Shown: piece after piece, positions 1 to 5,205 of the stretch
Layout: each line of letters opens with the position of its first letter
Position numbering within the stretch: the stretch's first letter is position 1
Assembly (NCBI GenBank): GCA_028695395.1
Contig: JAQVJB010000011.1
Coordinates: 23,340-28,666, forward strand
Length of the DNA stretch: 5,327 nt
Reading direction: 5' to 3'
DNA from: Actinomycetota bacterium
Lineage (GTDB): Bacteria > Actinomycetota > Humimicrobiia > Humimicrobiales > Humimicrobiaceae
Program-made: the position numbers and the translations under genes
Notes under the pieces: model-generated
What the model was told of the DNA's origin: nothing
What the model saw: the letters and a program-made list of their open reading frames with translations, nothing else
Database searches by the model: none

Positions 1-221
1 GGTTTTTTCTTTTCAACTACTTTCACTGCTATTCCCAGCTCTTTTTCCCGCAAAACAGTCTCTATCTTCGCAACATCTCTTTTTAAATTTTTTATCTTCA
101 TTAAGTCATCCAGCTGGCCGGAAGCCTTTTGAAACTTAAGATTAAATATATTTTTCTTAACTTCTAAAAGCCTTGCCTGTAACTCTTCTTTTGAAAATTC
201 TCTTATATCATTAGCCTTCAT
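1..221 (-). CDS. rpmC: 50S ribosomal protein L29 (3' end outside window)
   Basis: Reading leftwards from an ATG at 221 gives 73 open codons with no stop before the window edge, starting MKANDIREFSKEELQARLLE. This is L29, a small helical-hairpin protein near the exit-tunnel mouth beside L23. The segment KKNIFNLKFQKASGQLDD (22-39) matches the conserved LFNLRFQxAxGQLxN-type core of the family, and KIKNLKRDVAKIETVLREKE (42-61) is the second helix. L29 is usually 60-70 residues, so this one already has a slightly long, lysine-rich tail (VVEKKK) and probably ends soon after the edge. AGGTGA lies 4 nt upstream of the start. Its position after rplP is the standard one; rpsQ would be expected next. 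Confidence 0.93.
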   Translation of the reverse strand, partial: MKANDIREFSKEELQARLLEVKKNIFNLKFQKASGQLDDLMKIKNLKRDVAKIETVLREKELGIAVKVVEKKK

Positions 222-272
222 TTGTTCACCTAATCTATTAAACAATATTTAAATTTATCTTTATTGTCTCAA

Positions 273-689
273 TTATTCTTCATGTATAAATTTTGTTTTT
301 AATGGTAATTTATGTGAAGCAAGCCTCATTGCTTCCTGCGCTATTTCCAGATTTACGCCCGCCAGTTCAAACATTATTTTTCCAGGTTTTACAACAGCTA
401 CCCAATTCTCAGGAGCACCTTTACCGCTACCCATTCTTGTTTCAGCAGGTTTTTTTGTAACAGGCTTATGTGGAAAAATATTTATCCATACTTTTCCGCC
501 TCTTTTTATATATCGTGTCAGCGCAACCCTGGCAGCTTCTATCTGTTTGCTTGTAATCCATCCGGGTTCCAGAGCCTGCAAACCATATTCACCAAAAGAA
601 AGCTTCATGCCTCCTTTAGCCATTCCTTTCATTCTGCCACGTTGTTCTTTTCTGTGTTTAACCCTTTTAGGCATTAACATTGGTGACAT
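273..689 (-). CDS. rplP: 50S ribosomal protein L16
   Basis: This encodes 138 residues, the normal size for L16, which sits near the A site and the central protuberance and is a late assembly protein of the 50S. The core PKRVKHRKEQRGRMKGMAKG (7-26), SFGEYGLQALEPGWITSKQI (31-50), KPVTKKPAETRMGSGKG (75-91) and ENWVAVVKPGKIMFE are diagnostic. Arg85 in ETRMGSGKG aligns with the arginine hydroxylated by YcfD in E. coli. Most L16 proteins start MLMPKR or similar; here the strong AGGAGA site lies 6 nt from an ATG three codons earlier, giving MSPMLMPKR. The conventional ATG at 680 would be 15 nt from that site, so the longer form is annotated. The stop is TAA. Confidence 0.97.
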   Translation of the reverse strand: MSPMLMPKRVKHRKEQRGRMKGMAKGGMKLSFGEYGLQALEPGWITSKQIEAARVALTRYIKRGGKVWINIFPHKPVTKKPAETRMGSGKGAPENWVAVVKPGKIMFELAGVNLEIAQEAMRLASHKLPLKTKFIHEE

Positions 690-695
690 AATTTA

Positions 696-701
696 TCTCC
701 T
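696..701 (-). promoter_or_regulatory. Ribosome binding site of rplP
   Basis: AGGAGA on the minus strand, 6 nt before the ATG at 689 and 15 nt before the ATG at 680. The spacing favours the upstream ATG, giving L16 three extra N-terminal residues. Confidence 0.8.
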
Positions 702-736
702 AACTTCAATCTATCCAAAATTCAAAATAATATTAA

Positions 737-1426
737 TTAACTGGCTGCTGCCTCTTTTTCGGCCTTCTCAGCCTTTTTCCCATTAACTTCAACCTTGTCG
801 ATTATTACATCTCCAAGATAAATCCATACTTTTACGCCTATTTTCCCGAATGTAGTATTAGCCTCAGCAAAACCATAGTCAATAGCTGCTCTCAAAGTAT
901 GAAGAGGTACTCTTCCTTCACGATACCACTCGGTCCTGGCCATTTCAGCTCCTCCCAGCCTACCGGAACATTGCACCCTTATCCCTTTGGCACCTGCCTT
1001 TAAAGTAAGTGAAACAGCTTTTTTCATTGCTTTTCTAAAACTTACTCTTCCTTCAAGCTGAGAAGCGATTCCTTCTGCAACAAGTTTTGAAACGAGTTCA
1101 GGTTTTTTAACTTCAATAATATTTAACTGAACATTTTTTCCGACTTCTTTCTGAAGCGAATCTTTTATATCATTGATGTTTGTGCCTCTTTTGCCTATGA
1201 CAACTCCGGGTTTTGATGTGTAGACATCAACTTTAACTTCGTCTGAAGTCCTTTCAATTTCTATCTTTGAAATACCTGAGTTAGCAATCTGATCATTGAT
1301 TTGTTTTCTTATAAAAATATCTTCTTTTATAAATTGAGCATATTCCTTGTTGGAAGCAAACCATCTGGATTCCCAGTCTCTATTAATGCCAATTCTTAAG
1401 CCGTTAGGACTTACTTTTTGACCCAA
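737..1426 (-). CDS. rpsC: 30S ribosomal protein S3 (TTG start)
   Basis: S3 sits at the mRNA entry side of the 30S head and contributes to ribosomal helicase activity. From the chosen TTG it has 229 residues and begins (L/M)GQKVSPNGLRIGI, exactly the family N-terminus. A longer frame from an ATG at 1453 would add nine unusual residues and has no Shine-Dalgarno site, whereas AGGAGG lies 9 nt before the TTG, so the TTG is preferred. The KH domain motif GVVIGKRG is at 74-81. FRKAMKKAV (130-138) keeps basic residues at the positions linked to unwinding in E. coli S3. SGRLGGAEMARTEWYREG (154-171) is the C-terminal signature. The last residues are a charged, alanine-rich tail. The gene starts 23 nt inside rplV, so coupling is likely. 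Confidence 0.97.
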   Translation of the reverse strand: MGQKVSPNGLRIGINRDWESRWFASNKEYAQFIKEDIFIRKQINDQIANSGISKIEIERTSDEVKVDVYTSKPGVVIGKRGTNINDIKDSLQKEVGKNVQLNIIEVKKPELVSKLVAEGIASQLEGRVSFRKAMKKAVSLTLKAGAKGIRVQCSGRLGGAEMARTEWYREGRVPLHTLRAAIDYGFAEANTTFGKIGVKVWIYLGDVIIDKVEVNGKKAEKAEKEAAAS

Positions 1427-1778
1427 TTTTTTTAACCTCCTCTGTTTTACCATCAGAAACCCATATAAATAAATGCGAGCTTCTCTTTCTTATTCTGTCA
1501 GCTCTTCCTCTTGCCCTAGGCCTGAATCTCTTCTGAGTAGGGCCCTGGGTTACATAAATCTTTGAAATAAATAAATCGTCTTCTTTTATTTTCAAATTAT
1601 TGCTGGCATTTGCAGCAGCACTTTGAATTGCTTTTTTTACATAAACAGCAGCATACCTTGGTGTCAGAGACAGCAGGTTAACTGCATCCTCTACCTTTTT
1701 ATTCTTAACAAGCTCAACTACATATCTCATTTTTGTAGCTGATATGCCTATATATTTTGTAACTGCTCTAGCTTCCAC
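1404..1778 (-). CDS. rplV: 50S ribosomal protein L22
   Basis: This encodes 124 residues, against about 110-115 for most bacterial L22. L22 spans 23S rRNA, and its long beta-hairpin lines the exit tunnel next to L4, the site of macrolide-resistance changes in other bacteria. MEARAVTKYIGISATKMRYV (1-20) opens the fold, and the hairpin with its flanks is in VTQGPTQKRFRPRARGRA (76-93) and RIRKRSSHLFIWV (95-107). The excess length is a basic tail after residue 107 (SDGKTEEVKKIGSKSKS) whose codons also hold the ribosome site and start of rpsC. The start is GTG, supported by AAGGGGG 7 nt upstream and by family alignment. It ends on TAA, 23 nt inside rpsC. Confidence 0.97.
   Translation of the reverse strand: MEARAVTKYIGISATKMRYVVELVKNKKVEDAVNLLSLTPRYAAVYVKKAIQSAAANASNNLKIKEDDLFISKIYVTQGPTQKRFRPRARGRADRIRKRSSHLFIWVSDGKTEEVKKIGSKSKS
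1436..1441 (-). promoter_or_regulatory. Ribosome binding site of rpsC inside rplV
   Basis: AGGAGG on the minus strand, 9 nt before TTG at 1426. It lies within the rplV reading frame, where these bases fall in Glu-Glu-Val codons. It decides the S3 start and argues against the ATG at 1453, which has no comparable site. Confidence 0.9.
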
Positions 1779-1785
1779 TATTAAG

Positions 1786-1793
1786 CCCCCTTT
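1786..1793 (-). promoter_or_regulatory. Ribosome binding site of rplV
   Basis: AAAGGGGG on the minus strand, 7 nt before GTG. It is a G-rich variant that lacks the central A of AGGAGG, but its spacing is ideal for the GTG start. Confidence 0.75.
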
Positions 1794-1833
1794 TAATAAT
1801 CAATTAAAACAATCTGACTTCATGAATAAAAAA

Positions 1834-2133
1834 TTATTTCTTCTTTTTAACAGAAGTCACTTTTTCACTTTTACCTTTATAGGAATGCGGCCTTATCGAT
1901 CTGGTTGGAGCAAATTCCCCTAACTTGTGGCCAACCATAGATTCGGATACAAAAACAGGAATATGTTTCTTTCCGTCATAAACAGCAAATGTATAACCTA
2001 CCATTTCAGGAAAAATCGTTGATTCCCTTGACCATGTCTTTATGATCTTTTTTTCGCCTGTTTCTGTAAGCTTTTCAACCTTTTGCATTAAACTTTCTTC
2101 TATAAAAGGCCCCTTTTTTAAAGACCTTGACAT
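1834..2133 (-). CDS. rpsS: 30S ribosomal protein S19
   Basis: This encodes 99 residues, slightly longer than the usual 90-95. S19 forms a complex with S13 in the 30S head and contacts A-site tRNA and the bridge to the 50S subunit. The opening MSRSLKKGPFIEESLMQKVE and the core FVSESMVGHKLGEFAPTRS (61-79) are the family signature. After this core the usual FRGH-type segment reads IRPHSYKGK, and the protein ends in a lysine run (VTSVKKKK), so its tail is more basic and a little longer than average. The ATG start has an AGAGGAGG site 6 nt upstream. It lies 43 nt after rplB and 55 nt before rplV, the standard order. Confidence 0.98.
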   Translation of the reverse strand: MSRSLKKGPFIEESLMQKVEKLTETGEKKIIKTWSRESTIFPEMVGYTFAVYDGKKHIPVFVSESMVGHKLGEFAPTRSIRPHSYKGKSEKVTSVKKKK

Positions 2134-2176
2134 ATTTTTCCTCCTCTAAAAAACATAAAAATAAAATTAAAACCTG

Positions 2177-3007
2177 TTAGGATTTCCTTCTTCTTATAAT
2201 AAATTTATTTGAAGGATTTTTCTTATCTCTTGTCCTGTACCCAAGAGTCGGTTTACCCCAAGGTGTTACAGGATTACGCCCTGCAGTTTTGTTCTTTCCT
2301 TCACCGCCGCCATGAGGATGATCATGGGGATTCATTGCAGTACCTCTTACACTCGGCCTTACGCCAAGCCATCTGGATCTTCCTGCTTTGCCTAATGTGA
2401 TAATCTCATGATCAAGATTGCCAACCTGTCCTATGCAAGCTCTGCATCCTATGCTTACCATTCTTACTTCCCCGGACGGAAGTTTTAACTGTGCATATTC
2501 TGTATCTTTTGCAAGTAGCTGAGCAGAAGAACCGGCAGATCTTGCTATGGCAGCACCTTTATTTATCTTAAGCTCAATATTATGAACAAAAGTACCTACT
2601 GGTATGTTTGCCAGGGGAAGACAATTTCCTATTTTGATATCAACATTGCTTCCTGCGATTACTACATCGCCTATCTTTAAACCAACAGGAGCAATTATGT
2701 AACTTTTTTCTCCATCAGCATAATTTATCAGTGCAATTCTTGCACTTCTGTTAGGATCATATTCTATCGCTACGACTTTGGCAGGAATATCTGCTTTATT
2801 TCTTTTAAAATCTATTATCCTGTAAAGTCTTTTATGTCCTCCGCCACTATGCCTTTGAGTGATTCTTCCATTATTATTTCTTCCGCCCTTGCTTTTCAAA
2901 GATACGGTCAATGATTTCTCAGGAGCTTTTTTTGTAAGCTCTGAAAAGTCAGATACTGTTGCATCTCTCCTGCCTGGAGATGTCGGTTTATATTTTTTTA
3001 AGGCCAA
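2177..3007 (-). CDS. rplB: 50S ribosomal protein L2
   Basis: This encodes 276 residues, as expected for L2 (about 273-278). L2 is among the most conserved ribosomal proteins; it is needed for subunit association and the peptidyl-transferase region. Landmarks are KYKPTSPGRRDATV (5-18), GGRNNNGRITQRHSGGGHKR (41-60), RIIDFKRNKADIPAKV, SAGSSAQLLAK and RGTAMNPHDHPHGGGEGKN (221-239). His230 corresponds to the functionally important E. coli His229 (mature numbering). The residue before the Asp-His pair is His instead of the more usual Val, and GCRACIGQVGN carries Cys where Thr is common. The start is TTG, fixed by a strong GGAGGT site 7 nt upstream and by alignment of the N-terminus. The stop is TAA. 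Confidence 0.98.
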   Translation of the reverse strand: MALKKYKPTSPGRRDATVSDFSELTKKAPEKSLTVSLKSKGGRNNNGRITQRHSGGGHKRLYRIIDFKRNKADIPAKVVAIEYDPNRSARIALINYADGEKSYIIAPVGLKIGDVVIAGSNVDIKIGNCLPLANIPVGTFVHNIELKINKGAAIARSAGSSAQLLAKDTEYAQLKLPSGEVRMVSIGCRACIGQVGNLDHEIITLGKAGRSRWLGVRPSVRGTAMNPHDHPHGGGEGKNKTAGRNPVTPWGKPTLGYRTRDKKNPSNKFIIRRRKS

Positions 3008-3014
3008 CTTTATT

Positions 3015-3020
3015 ACCTCC
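3015..3020 (-). promoter_or_regulatory. Ribosome binding site of rplB
   Basis: GGAGGT on the minus strand, 7 nt before TTG. It decides the TTG start of L2, because no in-frame ATG or GTG is positioned near it and the N-terminus ALKKYKPTSPGRR fits the family. Confidence 0.9.
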
Positions 3021-3025
3021 GCAAC

Positions 3026-3043
3026 TAATTAAAACGTTAATTA
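3026..3043 (-). repeat. Inverted repeat ahead of the rplB ribosome site
   Basis: TAATTAA-CGTT-TTAATTA on the minus strand: perfect 7-bp arms with a 4-nt loop, ending 5 nt before the GGAGGT of rplB. In RNA it would be an all-AU hairpin, so weak. It could influence rplB translation or be chance in AT-rich sequence. Confidence 0.4.
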
Positions 3044-3145
3044 CTTTCTATTCCTTAATGTTTAATACTTTTACTAAATACAAAACAACATAAAACAATA
3101 TGTATTGTATAAACAAATAAAATTAAAACATAAATTTAAAAGTCG

Positions 3146-3433
3146 TTAAGCAGACTGAAAGAAGTCGATTTTGTCTTTCTTGCGAAGACTTACGATGGCT
3201 TTCTTTCGTCTTGGACTTTTGCCGATACTACGCCCAAGTCGTTTAGGTTTCGGCTTTACATGAACTGTACTGATTTTCAGTACTTTTACATTAAATATTT
3301 TTTCTATTGCTCTTTTTATTTCACCTTTTTCCGCCCTAAGGTCAACAAAAAAGGAGTACCTGTTATCTTTAACTGCATTATAGCTTTTTTCAGATACAAT
3401 CGGAGCAAAAATTATGTCCCTAGGATCTTGCAT
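3146..3433 (-). CDS. rplW: 50S ribosomal protein L23
   Basis: This encodes 95 residues, the usual size of bacterial L23. L23 binds 23S rRNA at the tunnel exit and is the docking site for trigger factor and signal recognition particle. The N-terminus MQDPRDIIFAPIVSEKS (1-17) is the family signature, followed by AIEKIFNVKVLKISTVHVKP (42-61), the basic extended loop KPKRLGRSIGKSPRRKKAIV (62-81) and the ending KKDKIDFFQ. The ATG lies inside the last codons of rplD, with AAGGAG 7 nt upstream also inside rplD, so the two are probably translationally coupled. A 138-nt AT-rich gap follows before rplB, whereas in many bacteria these two genes are close together. Confidence 0.97.
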   Translation of the reverse strand: MQDPRDIIFAPIVSEKSYNAVKDNRYSFFVDLRAEKGEIKRAIEKIFNVKVLKISTVHVKPKPKRLGRSIGKSPRRKKAIVSLRKKDKIDFFQSA

Positions 3434-4058
3434 ATGACAACTCCTTCAGCATTTTTTCAAAGGAACCTTTTGTAAAAAGAACAAAATCACTTACAAGTAA
3501 TTCATAAGTATTTATTGATTTGTAAGAAGTCATAAGAACATTAGGAAGATTCCTGAATGAAAGAACTTCATTACCTTCAAGATCATCTATTACAATAAGT
3601 ACCTTATTCTCATTTATTTTTAAGCTTTTTAACACATTATAAGCATCTTTTGTGCTTGGCTTATCGAAATTAAAACCTGACACTATTAAAAGTTTATTCT
3701 CATTTATCTTATCAACCAATGCCATAAGTTTTGATTTTCTTACAACTTTCTTATTAAGTTTGAATGAATGATCTCTGGGAGTGGGACCAAATACAATCCC
3801 TCCATGCCTCCATATCGGAGACCTGTTGCTTCCGGCTCTGGCATTTCCAGTACCTTTCTGCCTCCATGGCTTTCGTCCGCCGCCTCTTACTTCACTTCTG
3901 CCCTTTACTTTGCTTGTACCTGACCTGGAAGAAGCAAGGAATCTTTTTACTTCCATATGAAGTATGTTCGCATTAACTTCCTGGGAAGTAATTTCTTCAG
4001 GAATATCAATCTTATCTGTGCTGCTTCCCTTTAAATCTAAAATATCAATAGTAGTCAT
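3420..4058 (-). CDS. rplD: 50S ribosomal protein L4
   Basis: This encodes 212 residues, typical of bacterial L4 (about 200-210). L4 binds 23S rRNA domain I, and its extended loop helps line the exit-tunnel constriction. In E. coli it is also the autogenous repressor of the S10 operon; whether that holds here cannot be judged. The loop is clear: EVRGGGRKPWRQKGTGNARA (56-75) followed by RSPIWRHGGIVFGPTPRDHS (79-98). The C-terminal globular domain has LMALVDKINENKLLIV and then a second KINENKVLIV 30 residues later, an internal near-repeat. The ATG start has an AGGAGA site 7 nt upstream. The gene ends on TAG and overlaps rplW by 14 nt, which suggests translational coupling. Confidence 0.98.
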   Translation of the reverse strand: MTTIDILDLKGSSTDKIDIPEEITSQEVNANILHMEVKRFLASSRSGTSKVKGRSEVRGGGRKPWRQKGTGNARAGSNRSPIWRHGGIVFGPTPRDHSFKLNKKVVRKSKLMALVDKINENKLLIVSGFNFDKPSTKDAYNVLKSLKINENKVLIVIDDLEGNEVLSFRNLPNVLMTSYKSINTYELLVSDFVLFTKGSFEKMLKELSYARS

Positions 4059-4078
4059 TATATTATCTCCTAATAAAC

Positions 4079-4702
4079 CTAAGCTTTCCTAATAAAGACC
4101 AGGCTTCCCTTAGCACCAGGAACCGAACCTTTTACAAGAATCATATTGTCATCATTTAAAATGTTTATTATCTTGGTAGGTGACGTAGTTACCTGCACTC
4201 CGCCCATTCTACCAGGCATTTTTTTACCTTTCAGTACTTTCCTTGGTGTAGCACACATACCGATAGAACCGGGTTTCCTGATATTATGTGATCCGTGGGT
4301 CATCGGTCCTCTGTGGAAATTATACCTTTTTATTACTCCTGCAAATCCTTTTCCTTTTGATGTTCCTGTAATCTTTACCATGTCTCCAATATTGAAAACT
4401 GATAAATCTATCGTATCTCCGACCTTATATTCACTATTAAAGTCTTCAAGCCTTATTTCTTTTAAATATTTCATGGCATCAACTTTTGCTTTGCTGAATT
4501 CTCCTTTTAAAGGCTTGTTTACTTTATTTTCCTTAGCCTGGCTAAAACCGATTTTCAATGCATTATAACCATCGCTTTCAACATTTTTTATCTGTACTAT
4601 TTTACAGGGGTCAGCATAAATAGCAGTAACATTTACCGCATTACCGTCATCATCAAAAATCTGAGTCGAACCTATCTTTTTCCCATAAATCGCGCTAACC
4701 AT
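4079..4702 (-). CDS. rplC: 50S ribosomal protein L3
   Basis: This encodes 207 residues, the normal length for bacterial L3, an early 50S assembly protein whose long loop reaches toward the peptidyl-transferase centre. The start MVSAIYGKKIG and the core GTSKGKGFAGVIKRYNF (113-129), THGSHNIRKPGSIGM (135-149) and KGKKMPGRMGG (158-168) are diagnostic. The glutamine that PrmB methylates in E. coli L3 (in GSIGQ) is replaced here by Met149, so that modification is not expected; non-glutamine residues here are common outside proteobacteria. The ATG start has only a poor AAAGAGAG-like Shine-Dalgarno site, unlike its neighbours, and follows the 147-nt AT-rich spacer. The stop is TAG, 20 nt before rplD, whose ribosome site lies inside that gap. 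Confidence 0.98.
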   Translation of the reverse strand: MVSAIYGKKIGSTQIFDDDGNAVNVTAIYADPCKIVQIKNVESDGYNALKIGFSQAKENKVNKPLKGEFSKAKVDAMKYLKEIRLEDFNSEYKVGDTIDLSVFNIGDMVKITGTSKGKGFAGVIKRYNFHRGPMTHGSHNIRKPGSIGMCATPRKVLKGKKMPGRMGGVQVTTSPTKIINILNDDNMILVKGSVPGAKGSLVFIRKA

Positions 4703-4849
4703 TTTAGCTCTCTTTCTAATAAATACTGCAAAAACAATATTTAAAAATTACACAAAATATTTCTATAAAAAATTAGATAACACAAATTAAGCATTTTATA
4801 ATTTTTTATAAAATTAATCAATCAAAAATTTATAATTTTTCAAAAATAT
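4703..4849. other. AT-rich spacer between rpsJ and rplC
   Basis: A 147-nt gap of about 14% GC by hand count. It holds two all-AT inverted repeats, 4794-4813 (7-bp arms, 6-nt loop) and 4824-4840 (7-bp arms, 3-nt loop), both too weak in GC to be convincing terminators. On the minus strand TTGATT followed 19 nt later by TATAAA is a promoter-like pair, but such matches are expected by chance at this composition. No supported gene lies here. It could be an internal promoter, a leader or relaxed spacer sequence. Confidence 0.6.
4708..4715 (-). promoter_or_regulatory. Weak ribosome binding site of rplC
   Basis: AAAGAGAG on the minus strand, 5 nt before the ATG. It is a poor match to AGGAGG compared with the other genes here. 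The rplC start still rests on family alignment (MVSAIYGKKIG). Confidence 0.5.
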
Positions 4850-5170
4850 TTAGGACTTTATTTCTATGTCCACACCTGCCGGCAAATTCAGCCTCATCAG
4901 CATATCGACAGTTTTAGGGTTCGGGTCTATAATATCTATCAATCTTTTATGCGTCCTTATCTCAAAATGTTCCCTTGAATCCTTGTCGACATGAGGAGAC
5001 CTTATTACGCAATAAACATTTTTTTTGTTTGGCAAAGGAATCGGACCAGATACTTTTGCCCCCGAGCTCTCTACTGTATCAATTATCTTTTTTGCAGACC
5101 TGTCGATGATTTCTGCATCATAAGCTTTAAGCTTTATTCTTATTTTTTGATCTAACTTAACTGCGCTCAC
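4850..5170 (-). CDS. rpsJ: 30S ribosomal protein S10 (NusE)
   Basis: This encodes 106 residues, close to the usual 102-105 for bacterial S10. S10 sits in the head of the 30S subunit and, as NusE, also pairs with NusB in transcription antitermination. Recognisable stretches are KIRIKLKAYD (9-18), SGPIPLPNKK (41-50), the loop RSPHVDKDSREHFEIRTHKR (57-76) and the ending LPAGVDIEIK. The start is GTG, chosen because a strong GGAGGA site lies 7 nt upstream and the N-terminus then matches the family length. It is the first gene of the S10 cluster, 35 nt after tuf, and is followed by an unusually long AT-rich spacer before rplC. Translation ends on TAA. Nothing in the protein looks degenerate. Confidence 0.98.
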   Translation of the reverse strand: MSAVKLDQKIRIKLKAYDAEIIDRSAKKIIDTVESSGAKVSGPIPLPNKKNVYCVIRSPHVDKDSREHFEIRTHKRLIDIIDPNPKTVDMLMRLNLPAGVDIEIKS

Positions 5171-5177
5171 TTATATG

Positions 5178-5183
5178 TCCTCC
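5178..5183 (-). promoter_or_regulatory. Ribosome binding site of rpsJ
   Basis: GGAGGA on the minus strand, 7 nt before GTG. It fixes the GTG start of rpsJ, since no ATG is placed as well. Confidence 0.9.
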
Positions 5184-5205
5184 AACATTTATCAGTTTCC
5201 ATATA

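Larger units (their letters stand above)
3008..3145. other. AT-rich spacer between rplW and rplB
   Basis: A 138-nt gap of about 20% GC by hand count. It contains the rplB ribosome site, a 7-bp inverted repeat right before that site (3026-3043) and a shorter palindrome ACAATA-TG-TATTGT (3095-3108). On the minus strand a TACAAT hexamer resembles a -10 element, but no good -35 sits at the right distance. No gene is supported here. Confidence 0.6.

Noticed and set aside
1427..1453. ATG at 1453 as the S3 start
   Set aside because: No ribosome site lies upstream, the added residues do not match the family N-terminus, and AGGAGG is ideally placed for the TTG at 1426.
4146..4568. 140-codon plus-strand open frame opposite rplC
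   Set aside because: It is the antisense shadow of the L3 gene, shows no ribosome site or recognisable family, and its hydrophobic look comes from reading AT-rich coding DNA backwards. The other plus-strand frames (for example 468-677, 2209-2400, 3260-3475, 3764-3976) fail for the same reason.
4741..4794. 17-residue minus-strand open frame in the rpsJ-rplC spacer (MLNLCYLIFYRN...)
   Set aside because: No Shine-Dalgarno site precedes its ATG, and a frame this short is expected by chance in DNA of about 14% GC.
4794..4840. Possible intrinsic terminator after rpsJ
   Set aside because: The inverted repeats consist only of A/T pairs, so they lack the GC-rich stem of a rho-independent terminator, and the operon order argues for read-through.
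5171..5205. Terminator or promoter between tuf and rpsJ
   Set aside because: The 35-nt gap holds the rpsJ ribosome site but no hairpin with a U-tract and no room for a convincing promoter.
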